This document shows, piece after piece, positions 1 to 7,527 of a DNA stretch of 64,000 nt. Made by a program: the position numbers and the translations under genes. Every line of letters starts with the position of its first letter. The first letter of the stretch is position 1. Source of the stretch: Guptibacillus hwajinpoensis. Its GTDB lineage: Bacteria; Bacillota; Bacilli; Bacillales; Guptibacillaceae. The notes beneath the pieces are model-generated. The model saw only the letters and a list, made by a program, of their open reading frames with translations, was not told the origin of the DNA and did no database searches. Where the stretch lies: positions 62,001 through 126,000 of the forward strand of contig NZ_JAIVKU010000002.1 in assembly GCF_020524165.1 (NCBI RefSeq), in the 5' to 3' direction.

Positions 1-459
1 GGGACAGAAGAGAAGAAGTCAGTAACTTGGGAGATTGAAGGAGTCGATACTTCCGAAATCGGATCGAAGAGTTATCAGGGTACAGTTGAAGGATATGATA
101 AAAAGGTTAATCTGTCTGTAAATGTGAAATCTTTTGAAGAAGACCTTTTTGTTACAAATAGAAGTTATGTTCTGTTTAATTCCTACTTTAATAGCTACAC
201 GATAAGCCTAAAAAATAATACTCAAAGAGAGTTAGAAGTAGATAAAGTAGAGATTTATGAAAATGGAAGACTTTTTAGTTCGTATTCAAAGCAGAGATTA
301 TCTGAAAGTAATGTTCCGACTTCCATCTATCCGTCGAATTCATGGTCAATAGGTTTCAACTTCAGGTTTGGATTGTCTAAAGAAAACTCGTACTATATCG
401 TCTATATCCAAAACAATGGACATAGCGTGCCGTGTAAATATTATTTGACCTCTAATTAA
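1..459 (+). CDS. C-terminal part of a protein with a bacterial Ig-like domain (5' end outside window)
   Basis: The reading frame is open from base 1, so the gene starts upstream of the window; a GTG at 124 is only an internal codon. The first ~40 residues contain TWEIEGVDTSEIGSKSYQG followed by GTVEGYDKKVNLSVNV, which matches the pattern of bacterial Ig-like domains (Big_4 type: Trp, then 'vDtS..G.y...G.v.G......v.V'). The remaining ~110 residues are a beta-rich, Asn/Tyr-rich tail with no motif I recognise. Such domains occur in secreted or surface proteins, so export is likely but the signal peptide is not in view. The stop is followed 12 bases later by a clear terminator. Confidence 0.7.
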   Translation, partial: GTEEKKSVTWEIEGVDTSEIGSKSYQGTVEGYDKKVNLSVNVKSFEEDLFVTNRSYVLFNSYFNSYTISLKNNTQRELEVDKVEIYENGRLFSSYSKQRLSESNVPTSIYPSNSWSIGFNFRFGLSKENSYYIVYIQNNGHSVPCKYYLTSN

Positions 460-471
460 TAGCGAAAAAAA

Positions 472-503
472 AGCTGGCCTTCAATTGAGAAGGTCAGTTT
501 TTT
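472..503 (+). terminator. Rho-independent terminator
   Basis: The arms CTGGCCTTC and GAAGGTCAG enclose a 6-base loop and are followed by six T. It ends the transcript of the Ig-like-domain gene. Confidence 0.8.
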
Positions 504-505
504 GG

Positions 506-550
506 GAATCGCTGGAATCGCTGGAATCGCTGGGACGGTTCTCATAATTC
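506..550 (+). repeat. REP-like element, forward copy, three GAATCGCTG micro-units
   Basis: Three perfect tandem GAATCGCTG units run straight into the core GGGACGGTTCTCATAATTC. The same core recurs in intergenic DNA up to 40.5 kb (see findings). Here it follows the terminator rather than abutting the stop codon. Confidence 0.75.
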
Positions 551-838
551 AATCTAAACTATCAGTACAATAGGACTAACAAACGCCTTCGTTGAAGGGG
601 GGAGGCAAAAAGAGTTTCGATTTACTGCTAATCTCACAAACGTTTAGAGTACTGAATAGGGAGTTTCTGCTCAGGAGTTAGCTAACCGATTAAAGAGCCA
701 TCTAATGTAGACTTACTGAATTAGGGTTTGGGGAAGAAAAGTATGATAAGGGATATAAAAGAGGTGATGTGAATCTGTCAAGAAAAGCTGCGCGCTGGTC
801 TAACAAATAGTGTCTTTCATATGATTTTTCATAAAAAT
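551..838. other. Intergenic stretch without a recognisable gene
   Basis: I see no convincing coding region. It holds a weak relative of the dispersed palindrome (CACAAACGTTTAGAG near 635-649) and a short open frame ending near 810 without a ribosome binding site, probably decayed DNA. Confidence 0.4.
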
Positions 839-883
839 AAAACCAGATGAATTATCCATACTTGGACAAGTTCATCTGGTTTT
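839..883. terminator. AACCAG-type hairpin (bidirectional terminator-like)
   Basis: The arms AAAACCAGATGAA and TTCATCTGGTTTT pair perfectly. The same AACCAG...CTGGTT design recurs at 6.3, 18.5, 27.2, 31.4, 40.4 and 43.9 kb. Here it lies immediately beyond the truncated end of the DUF4352 remnant on the minus strand. Confidence 0.7.
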
Positions 884-891
884 ATAGATAT

Positions 892-1212
892 CTATGTGTA
901 AATGCTTATTTTAACAGGCTCTTCAGAAATGCTTTTAATAGTATATTGAATGGCTATGAAAGTTCCACCGTCAGAAGCTTGTTTCGTGCCAACTTCATCA
1001 CGTTGTTCAAAGTTTGTAATGGTTACTTCAGATCTCTTTAAACTAACAACATCATTAAGCTTAAAAGGTTTTACTTCCTCTTTTTTCACTTCGTTTGTTT
1101 CACCTCAAACTTCCTTAGAAGCTTCTTCTGAGTCACCACCGAGTGCTTTAAAGTGCGTACTGAAGATGTTCCAAATATATATAATAAATCCATATTTTAT
1201 ATATTTACCCTA
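892..1212 (-). pseudogene. Decayed DUF4352-type membrane protein gene
   Basis: Read on the minus strand, the frame gives a hydrophobic stretch (GFIIYIWNIF), an acidic linker (GGDSEEASKEV), an in-frame TGA at 1107-1105, then FKLNDVVSLKRSEVTITNF and GGTFIAIQYTIKSISEEPVK. This is the start of a DUF4352 (telokin-like) domain and resembles the intact domain at 18703-19422 (VYKVGDVVQMNDKELTVIKV). It stops after ISIYT, well short of a full domain, and no start codon is visible upstream. Internal stop plus truncation at both ends mark it as dead. A GTG at 1089 could in principle start a 65-residue fragment, but no ribosome binding site supports it. Confidence 0.55.
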
Positions 1213-1362
1213 AAAGTCCTAGGCATTGTTACCGATATACTATAACGAGGGAATTATTGGTATATATCTAGTTCTAAAGATTCCTTATAAACTTCTGTTT
1301 CTAAGCGAAAGGAGTTGGCACCATTTCGTATTACAATTCCATAACGAAAGGAGAACAAACTA

Positions 1363-2772
1363 GTGAATTTTTGTACAGAGTGTGGAAAAGCACTTTCAGA
1401 AAACAGTTCCTTTTGTACTGAATGTGGTTCTCCTCAAACTCAGGGGAAAAAGCAACAAATTGAAAAGTCAGTTGAAGTACAACAGGTACCCAAAAAGCCA
1501 CTTTCACGTAAACAGAAATTTAGTTTTATAGCTAGCGGAGTCGTGGTAGCGTGTTTAATCAGTGCCCATTTTATCATCACCTCAATGATTGATCCTATGA
1601 ATCAAGTTCAAGCGATGGATCGGGCAATGAGCGAAGGAAAAACAGAAGCATTTCTTAAGGAGATTCATATCGATCAAACAGCACTTATTAATAAAGAAGA
1701 TTATTTCCAATATATTAAAGAAAATGGGTGGGAAGATCTCCGCTACCAACTAGTTGGTATTGCAGACTCTGAGGATAAATTTGATACCTCCGTCAGGGAT
1801 GCAAATGGAAACCAAGTATTTGTAGTTAAAAAGAATGCTTTCGTACCAGGGCTCTATTATACATACGAAATTGATGCCATTCCGAGTGATTTAATTGTAA
1901 GCAGTAATCTTCCAAACACTACTCTAACCATTGATAAGCAATCTGCTGAGGTGAAAGAAGCAGAAGAGGAAATGAGTTTTGGTAAAGCCTATCCCGGACA
2001 ATTCGAGATAACTGGAACGGCTAGTAATGTATTTGGCGATTTCACATATAAAGAAAAGATTAATGTGCTAAGTCAGGGAGATGAGGCGATTTACCTTCCA
2101 GTTGAGTTAGAGGGCTCATACCATACATTCTATACGAATATTCCTGAATCGACCCTTTTCATCAACGGAAAAAGCACAAAGAAAAAACTGTCCGATTTTG
2201 ATACACTTGGACCTTTTCCAGTTGATCAAGAAGTGAAGCTTCATGCTGAATGGAAAGATGAGAAGGGAAAAACTTACAAAACTGAGTCTGTCAATCAAGA
2301 TGGAGATACTTGGGGAGCGCTCGATTTCGACTTCGATGTTGATGATACGATTGCGGCTTCAACAACAACCCAAACTAATGATGAAGACTCAATCGATGAA
2401 AGTGAAGCAGCTCAAAGTCACGTCCTCGACTTTCGTGTCGCTTATGAAGAGGCGTTGAACTCTCGCGATTATAGCATCGTTGCTCCTTTTTTACTTAAGC
2501 AGAGTGCAGCTGATAAAGAATTAAAGAAATATATCGGTGATTTACAAGATAAAGGCTACTCCTACGAATTTACTGATAATACCGTAACGGACATAGAGGA
2601 TTTGGGAGATAACACGTTTACTGTATCGACAAATGAAGTATTTATTTTCACCAATCATTTAAATGAACAAACTCATTACGATCGAGAGAAGACGTATACG
2701 GTTATTAAAAATGAAGAGGGATTTAAAATTAAGAAGATTAGTATAAAAGATACCGATCGAAATGATATGTAG
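1363..2772 (+). CDS. Zinc-ribbon membrane protein, TcaA/YvbJ-like
   Basis: The GTG start is chosen because GAAAGGAG lies 9 bases upstream and the protein begins at once with a zinc ribbon, FCTECGKALSENSSFCTECG (two CxxC pairs, residues ~3-22). One transmembrane helix follows (about residues 52-75, FSFIASGVVVACLISAHFII), then ~390 extracytoplasmic residues with internal-repeat character and an NTF2-like C-terminal domain (from about residue 350, FRVAYEEALNSRDYSIVAPFL). This order matches the TcaA family (Staphylococcus TcaA, Bacillus YvbJ), linked to cell-wall antibiotic response and wall polymer handling. At 469 residues it is shorter than its neighbour at 3770, apparently lacking one middle domain. 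It lies 31 bases ahead of the next zinc-ribbon gene. The family assignment is by motif; the function here is inferred. Confidence 0.75.
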   Translation: MNFCTECGKALSENSSFCTECGSPQTQGKKQQIEKSVEVQQVPKKPLSRKQKFSFIASGVVVACLISAHFIITSMIDPMNQVQAMDRAMSEGKTEAFLKEIHIDQTALINKEDYFQYIKENGWEDLRYQLVGIADSEDKFDTSVRDANGNQVFVVKKNAFVPGLYYTYEIDAIPSDLIVSSNLPNTTLTIDKQSAEVKEAEEEMSFGKAYPGQFEITGTASNVFGDFTYKEKINVLSQGDEAIYLPVELEGSYHTFYTNIPESTLFINGKSTKKKLSDFDTLGPFPVDQEVKLHAEWKDEKGKTYKTESVNQDGDTWGALDFDFDVDDTIAASTTTQTNDEDSIDESEAAQSHVLDFRVAYEEALNSRDYSIVAPFLLKQSAADKELKKYIGDLQDKGYSYEFTDNTVTDIEDLGDNTFTVSTNEVFIFTNHLNEQTHYDREKTYTVIKNEEGFKIKKISIKDTDRNDM

Positions 2773-2803
2773 AAACAATAAAACAAAATAAAGGGTTGAT
2801 AGA

Positions 2804-3604
2804 ATGTATTGTTCAAATTGTGGTGCTAGTAACGAAGAAAATTCGAAGTTTTGTGGAGGATGTGGAGGTCAACTGGGGGGAAGTCATTCGAATGAAGCGA
2901 CTCCCCAGCAGGTGACACAGCAAATGACAGCAGCAACTGTTGCTGCTGAACCTACGAATAACGAATATATTGAAAAAGGTAAGTTAATCAGCAAGAACTT
3001 CTTTTCATTTGCCATTCAAGCATTTAAAGGGCCGATGTCTGCCAGTCATAACGTGACGGAATCAGATAAAGTAAACGGAATAATTGCTCATCTTTTGTTC
3101 GCGTTTTTATTGCCGTTCTTTTCATATGTAACTGCAAAAAACGTAGCTCCTGATGGATTATATGATTTTCCAATTACGATTCCATTTGGATCTTTTGTCA
3201 TTCAACCATTTCTTTATATCCTTATTTTTATGGCTGTTTTTATTGCAGTCAATACTGGGGTAGCGAAATTAATGCGGGTTAATCTCTCTTTTATGAACGT
3301 GATGACTCGATTAGGTGTATTAATAGTCATTCCAACAGCAGCTTTCGTGGTAGCTGTGTTGTTTGCTGCCCTTTCGGCAAATGTCATCAGCTTGCTATTC
3401 TTTTTTATTGGCACGAGTCTATTTACTGTCTCAAGTACTTCTCTTGTCTTTTCATTGAAACAGAAGTCAACAGGAGGACTAGATGTTTATTACGGTTTAA
3501 TTATCACAACTGTTCTTATGGGGATTTTCTATGCAATTGTCATAGCAGTTGTTGTAGAGAAATTTACTGATCAAATAAGCAATTTGATGTTATGGGGACT
3601 TTAG
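2804..3604 (+). CDS. Zinc-ribbon multi-pass membrane protein
   Basis: The protein begins with a four-cysteine zinc ribbon, YCSNCGASNEENSKFCGGCG, followed by a Gln/Thr/Ala-rich linker and about five transmembrane helices between residues ~85 and 260. I recognise no enzyme motif. It sits 31 bases behind one TcaA-like gene and ahead of another, so it probably belongs to the same membrane system; soluble zinc ribbon plus membrane domain suggests sensing or assembly. A hairpin downstream separates it from the third gene. Family is unassigned. Confidence 0.7.
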   Translation: MYCSNCGASNEENSKFCGGCGGQLGGSHSNEATPQQVTQQMTAATVAAEPTNNEYIEKGKLISKNFFSFAIQAFKGPMSASHNVTESDKVNGIIAHLLFAFLLPFFSYVTAKNVAPDGLYDFPITIPFGSFVIQPFLYILIFMAVFIAVNTGVAKLMRVNLSFMNVMTRLGVLIVIPTAAFVVAVLFAALSANVISLLFFFIGTSLFTVSSTSLVFSLKQKSTGGLDVYYGLIITTVLMGIFYAIVIAVVVEKFTDQISNLMLWGL

Positions 3605-3682
3605 AAATATGCGGGGGAGCTGCTACTTCTCTAATCCTTGTGTATTCCAAAAGGTTATAACAATACCATGTTCGTGATGAAG

Positions 3683-3717
3683 TGGCCTACTTAATAAATT
3701 AGTTATTGAGTAGGCCA
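3683..3717 (+). terminator. Hairpin after the zinc-ribbon gene pair
   Basis: Fifteen-base arms, TGGCCTACTTAATAA and TTATTGAGTAGGCCA, pair with one wobble. The T-run after it is poor, so termination may be partial. Confidence 0.6.
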
Positions 3718-3769
3718 TTCTCATGGGGGAAGAGTAGATATATGAATTCTGGAAGGGGAAGAAGGATCA

Positions 3770-5617
3770 ATGAAATTTTGTACATCTTGCGGTAAAGAAG
3801 CAAAAGAGCAGGAGTTCTGTCAACATTGTGGAGCTAAGTTAGGAAGCAATAGTTTAGTTAATAAGCCCCAAGTAAAACAATCTCCTGCAAGCTCTAAAAA
3901 AAGAAAAATTATACTAGGTAGTATTCTGGCATTAATCGTTATCGTTTTTGCTGTATTTAAAGTAGGTGAGTCCTATACAGATAGGTTCAATCAACTGGCC
4001 AAGTTTGAGGAAAATCTCAATCAAGGAAATGTAAAAGAACTAGTAGCTTTTCTTGAATCCTCAGATTCTACACTTGATGTAACGGATAAAAATGTAAAAA
4101 GTTTATTAACCTATTTAAAAGAAAATCCTGATGAGAAGGAAACATTAATTAATCATCTACGTGAAACTGCTTCATCGTTCGATATGCCGCAGCAAGTGAG
4201 TGCAGAAGTAAAAGAGGGGAGCAATCAGCTTATTAAAATGGAGAAACGAGGGAAGAAATTCTTTGTATATGAAAATTATGACTTTGTCTTACAGCCATTC
4301 CCGCTTCTCATAGATACAAATGAAGAGGAAGTAAGTTACCTTGTTGATGGAAAAAAAGTATCTCACGTTGAAACGAAAGATGGACTCATAAATCTCGGAT
4401 CCTTCTTGCCTGGTGAGTACAAGGTTGAAGGGAAGCTTTCTTCTGAACTTATTGATCTATCAAAAGAAATCAAGGTAAGACACTTTGAAAAGAATAACTA
4501 CTCTGTTCTTGAATTTGATGTTGAAACAATCTCCATTCAATCAAACGCAGAAAAATTTGATGTATTGATTAATGGAAAAAACACGGACATATCTTTGACC
4601 GATGGCAAACAGGTTGAAGTTGGTCCAGTAATGGTTGATGAATCTATGACTGCCCAGGTGCAACTAGATGCCCCGTTTGGCAAAATAAAGAGTTCAGAAG
4701 TAGCGATAGACGATACATATCTTGAAGTAGAAGCGGTGCTTTCTGATAAACAAAAAGATAAAGTAGCGCAGAGTTTGAAGCAACATCTAACAAATTATTC
4801 AAACGCATTAATCAACCGTGAAATCGATTTTCTAGAGGATAACTCAACAGTTGCCTCAGACTATACCTATGCAAGCTTTGAAAACTTAATAGCTTATAGT
4901 ACGAACTATGCTGGATATGTAACAGATGCAAAAGTAGATTGGGATACGTTTTACATTGATGAAACAGATGGTAAGTGGACACTTGAAGTTGGACTAATCG
5001 AAAAGTGGAAAGAAAATGATGCCTATGATGGGAAGCCTTCTTCGTTAACTGAATCACGATATTCAAATCTCTATACGCTAACATACGATGGTAAAGAGAA
5101 ATGGAATGTAGTCAATTGGACTTCGTATGAAGATCCTAGCAGCAATGTAAAAGACTTAGGCATGGATCTAAAAAAACAAAAGAAAGACTTTGAAGCTTCT
5201 ACTGCTTTTAAAGCGAATTCTGATCTTGAAGAGGCACCTTCTAATCAAAGTACTGACGAATTAGATGTTGAATCCTTTGTTCAAACGTATGTCTCTACCT
5301 ATGTAGAGGCAATCAACTATGGCGATTTCTCAATCGTATCCGGGCAAATTGACCCTTCATCTACCGGATATAGAGATGAAGTATCAAGCTATATTGATCG
5401 CCTTAATGAAAAAGGAATGACAGAAGAGGTACTAAGTTTGGATGTTCAATCAGTGAAAGCAAGTGGAGATGGATATATGGTATCGACTGTAGAGGAATAC
5501 AACATTTATTACAGTGATGGCTCAGAGAAAAATAAAGCATATCGTTCCACTTATCAAGTAAATGTTACTAGTGATGGTATTAAGATGGGTAAGTTGATTG
5601 AGACTGAAGAGATATGA
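3770..5617 (+). CDS. TcaA/YvbJ-like zinc-ribbon membrane protein (full length)
   Basis: The 615-residue protein starts with a zinc ribbon (FCTSCGKEAKEQEFCQHCG) and has a single transmembrane helix at about residues 45-65 (IILGSILALIVIVFAVFKV). A long extracytoplasmic region follows, with Ig/TcaA-like repeats and two NTF2-like modules (about residues 345-460 and 505-610, the latter beginning FVQTYVSTYVEAINYGDFSIV). Length and order agree with Bacillus YvbJ and staphylococcal TcaA. AAGGGGAAGAAGG precedes the ATG. Together with the genes at 1363 and 2804 it forms a zinc-ribbon membrane protein cluster. Known relatives affect glycopeptide susceptibility and wall teichoic acid; whether that holds here is inference. 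Confidence 0.8.
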   Translation: MKFCTSCGKEAKEQEFCQHCGAKLGSNSLVNKPQVKQSPASSKKRKIILGSILALIVIVFAVFKVGESYTDRFNQLAKFEENLNQGNVKELVAFLESSDSTLDVTDKNVKSLLTYLKENPDEKETLINHLRETASSFDMPQQVSAEVKEGSNQLIKMEKRGKKFFVYENYDFVLQPFPLLIDTNEEEVSYLVDGKKVSHVETKDGLINLGSFLPGEYKVEGKLSSELIDLSKEIKVRHFEKNNYSVLEFDVETISIQSNAEKFDVLINGKNTDISLTDGKQVEVGPVMVDESMTAQVQLDAPFGKIKSSEVAIDDTYLEVEAVLSDKQKDKVAQSLKQHLTNYSNALINREIDFLEDNSTVASDYTYASFENLIAYSTNYAGYVTDAKVDWDTFYIDETDGKWTLEVGLIEKWKENDAYDGKPSSLTESRYSNLYTLTYDGKEKWNVVNWTSYEDPSSNVKDLGMDLKKQKKDFEASTAFKANSDLEEAPSNQSTDELDVESFVQTYVSTYVEAINYGDFSIVSGQIDPSSTGYRDEVSSYIDRLNEKGMTEEVLSLDVQSVKASGDGYMVSTVEEYNIYYSDGSEKNKAYRSTYQVNVTSDGIKMGKLIETEEI

Positions 5618-5628
5618 TTTAGCACAAT

Positions 5629-5676
5629 GAATCGTTGGTGAATCGTTGGGAATCGTTGGGACGGTTCTCATGATGC
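5629..5676 (+). repeat. REP-like element, forward copy
   Basis: Three GAATCGTTGG-type units precede GGGACGGTTCTCATGATGC. It begins 12 bases after the stop codon of the TcaA-like gene. Confidence 0.75.
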
Positions 5677-5696
5677 AATCTAAAAAATCTAGATGT

Positions 5697-5716
5697 TAAA
5701 CAAACGTTTGATTGAA
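5697..5716. repeat. Dispersed palindrome TTAAACAAACGTTTGATTGA
   Basis: One mismatch from the 20-base form found elsewhere in the window. It lies between two REP-like copies, outside any coding region. Confidence 0.7.
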
Positions 5717-5724
5717 TTCCATCT

Positions 5725-5869
5725 GATCGCACCGTGACTGTTCTCGTAATTCATAGCAGAGTTAAATTGCTTTCTTTATGAGGCTAACAAAAACAAGTTG
5801 AGTACTTATTTGATTAAGTAACTCAACTTGTTTTTGTTTTTAGGCGTTTGAATTACGAGAATCGCTCCA
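5725..5869. repeat. Degenerate inverted pair of REP-like ends around a hairpin
   Basis: A worn forward end (GACTGTTCTCGTAATTC, to 5752) and a worn reverse end (GAATTACGAGAATCGCTCC, from 5850) bracket a strong hairpin at 5789-5834 with arms AAAACAAGTTGAGT and ACTCAACTTGTTTTT. It reads as an old bipartite element; the hairpin can still act as a terminator. Confidence 0.5.
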
Positions 5870-6002
5870 TTTTCCTGTTGAATTTCTATAAATAGGGTAA
5901 TAAAAGAATTAATGGGAATCGGAATCGTGAACAGTTTACTATCATCGTTACAATACTCCAAAAGGCTGAGATAGGTTGATTTCTATTAATAAGGAGATGG
6001 AA

Positions 6003-6287
6003 ATGACTAAAAAGACTGTGACAAATAATCATAGGGAAGTTCTGTTAAGGCTCTTTTATGTTGCTCTAATAGTTAGTTTTATCGTATTAATGTTCGATTC
6101 GAACCCTGATAATAACCTTTTTGCCGCGGGCCTTTTCACGACGTACTGGTTTATACGAATTCTACGTTATGGAATGAAGGAACTGGCAGAGGGCAATAAG
6201 AATCGTGCGTTGTTTCATTTTGGACTGTCCTTTATCGCTGGGATGGCTGTTCTTGCAGTAGGGGTGGTTTATTTGTTTGAACTTTAG
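6003..6287 (+). CDS. Small membrane protein of unknown function
   Basis: The ATG at 6003 is preferred over a TTG at 5976 because AAGGAG (5991-5996) is 6 bases in front of it. The 94-residue product has three hydrophobic segments, LLRLFYVALIVSFIVLMF, LFAAGLFTTYWFIRIL and FGLSFIAGMAVLAVGVVYLF, with a basic N-terminus. I recognise no family. The gene stands alone between two REP-like elements. Confidence 0.6.
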   Translation: MTKKTVTNNHREVLLRLFYVALIVSFIVLMFDSNPDNNLFAAGLFTTYWFIRILRYGMKELAEGNKNRALFHFGLSFIAGMAVLAVGVVYLFEL

Positions 6288-6342
6288 GAAATCAGCATAG
6301 AGTGCTCAACTATACTGTTTTTTTGATCAATATAACCATAAT

Positions 6343-6386
6343 AACCAGTTAGCTCATTATCTCAAAAATGAGTTAGCTGGTTTTCT
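6343..6386. terminator. AACCAG-type hairpin terminator
   Basis: The arms AACCAGTTAGCTCATT and AATGAGTTAGCTGGTT are followed by TTTTC. It is the core hairpin of the element whose reverse REP end follows at 6403. Confidence 0.7.
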
Positions 6387-6402
6387 ATTAGGAAAAGAGA
6401 GT

Positions 6403-6437
6403 GAATCAGTAGAACCGTCCCGTTGATTCCCGCTTCC
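6403..6437 (-). repeat. REP-like element, reverse copy
   Basis: GAATCAGTAGAACCGTCCC followed by GTTGATTCCCGCTTCCC is the core and micro-repeat in reverse orientation. It lies directly upstream of the ectoine operon and overlaps the putative -35 box. Confidence 0.7.
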
Positions 6438-6452
6438 CAATTACTGTATAAT
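6423..6452 (+). promoter_or_regulatory. Putative sigma-A promoter of the ectoine operon
   Basis: TTGATT (6423-6428) and TATAAT (6447-6452) are separated by 18 bases, ~50 bases before the eutB start. The -35 lies inside the REP-like element. Not tested. Confidence 0.45.
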
Positions 6453-6501
6453 TAACAGAAAATACAGAAAACTATGGATTTCAAAGGAGGCATCCCTGCA
6501 C

Positions 6502-7527
6502 ATGGCCACTTCCCATAACCGCCTTCCATCCAAAACGTTAACTCCTCTTACGCTTCAAGATATCTGGATTGCGAAGAAGCGGATTGCATCATTTGTGAAA
6601 ACAACCCCTCTCCTTTATTCAGAACGACTTTCAAGAGAAAGTGAGACAACTGCCTATCTTAAATTAGAGAGTCTTCAAGAAACGGGTTCGTTTAAATTAC
6701 GTGGGGCAGCCAACAAGATTCTTAGTTTGTCAGAGGAAGAGCGGCAGAAAGGTGTTACCACTTTTTCCACCGGGAACCACGGATTAGCTGTCGCATATGT
6801 CGCGCGGCAGCTGGGGGTGAAAGCCCATATTTGCATCTCCAATCGTGTTCCGTTCAATAAAGTGAGGAAGCTGCAGGAGATGGGAGCGGTGGTTCAACGA
6901 GTTGGTCAGAACCAAGATGATGCCGAATCCTATTGCTACAACCTTCGAGATGAGGAAGGGATGACCGTTATTAAACCATTTGATGATCCTGACATCATCG
7001 CGGGACAAGGAACGATCGCACTTGAACTGCTTGATGAGCTTCCGGACATTGATACGTGCGTGATTCCGCTCTCGGGTGGTGGACTTTTATCAGGCGTTGC
7101 ACTCGGCTTGAAAGCGGCGAATCCAAATATTCAGGTAATCGGGGTTTCAATGGTACGTGCTGCTGTCATGTACGAAAGCATTCGGGCGAATCGGCCAGTG
7201 GTAATACCTGAAGAAACAACTCTTGCTGATAGTTTACTAGGGGGGATTGGACCTGATAATCGTTACACTTTTTCGATGGTAAAAGATTATGTGGATGATA
7301 TCGTGTTACTTTCAGAAGAAGAGATTGCTCGGGGGATGTCCTTTTTATTTCGACACCATCAGATTGGGGTAGAAGGAGCTGCAGCAACAGCTGTTTCGGT
7401 CCTATTACATAAAAAAACGAGAAAGATCGGGTTGAGAACAGCCGCGATTGTGAGCGGATGTAATGTGGATGCGGACCGATTGCTAGAGATTATTTCCACA
7501 CATAAGGATGATGAAGATGACGGTTAA
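6502..7527 (+). CDS. eutB: Threonine dehydratase-like PLP enzyme, hydroxyectoine utilisation EutB
   Basis: The protein has the fold-type II PLP signature: Lys65 in SFKLRGAANK forms the Schiff base, and SGGGLLSGVALG is the phosphate loop. At 341 residues it lacks the regulatory ACT part of biosynthetic threonine deaminase. EutB acts with EutC to convert the hydroxylated ectoine intermediate; a serine/threonine-dehydratase reaction on a 3-hydroxy amino acid fits. AAAGGAGG lies 11 bases before the ATG. Its end overlaps the regulator gene by about 11 bases, and doeA and eutC lie downstream, which is why I call it EutB rather than an ordinary threonine deaminase. A eutA racemase gene is not in the window. 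Confidence 0.8.
   Translation: MATSHNRLPSKTLTPLTLQDIWIAKKRIASFVKTTPLLYSERLSRESETTAYLKLESLQETGSFKLRGAANKILSLSEEERQKGVTTFSTGNHGLAVAYVARQLGVKAHICISNRVPFNKVRKLQEMGAVVQRVGQNQDDAESYCYNLRDEEGMTVIKPFDDPDIIAGQGTIALELLDELPDIDTCVIPLSGGGLLSGVALGLKAANPNIQVIGVSMVRAAVMYESIRANRPVVIPEETTLADSLLGGIGPDNRYTFSMVKDYVDDIVLLSEEEIARGMSFLFRHHQIGVEGAAATAVSVLLHKKTRKIGLRTAAIVSGCNVDADRLLEIISTHKDDEDDG

Noticed and set aside
124..459. Short gene starting at GTG 124
   Set aside because: The same frame is open to the window edge and encodes an Ig-like domain, so 124 is internal.
506..550. CRISPR array suspected from GAATCGCTG tandem units
   Set aside because: Units are 9 bases with no spacers, and no cas gene is present in the window.
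6502..7527. Biosynthetic threonine deaminase (ilvA)
   Set aside because: No C-terminal regulatory domain and the operon partners are ectoine genes, so EutB fits better.
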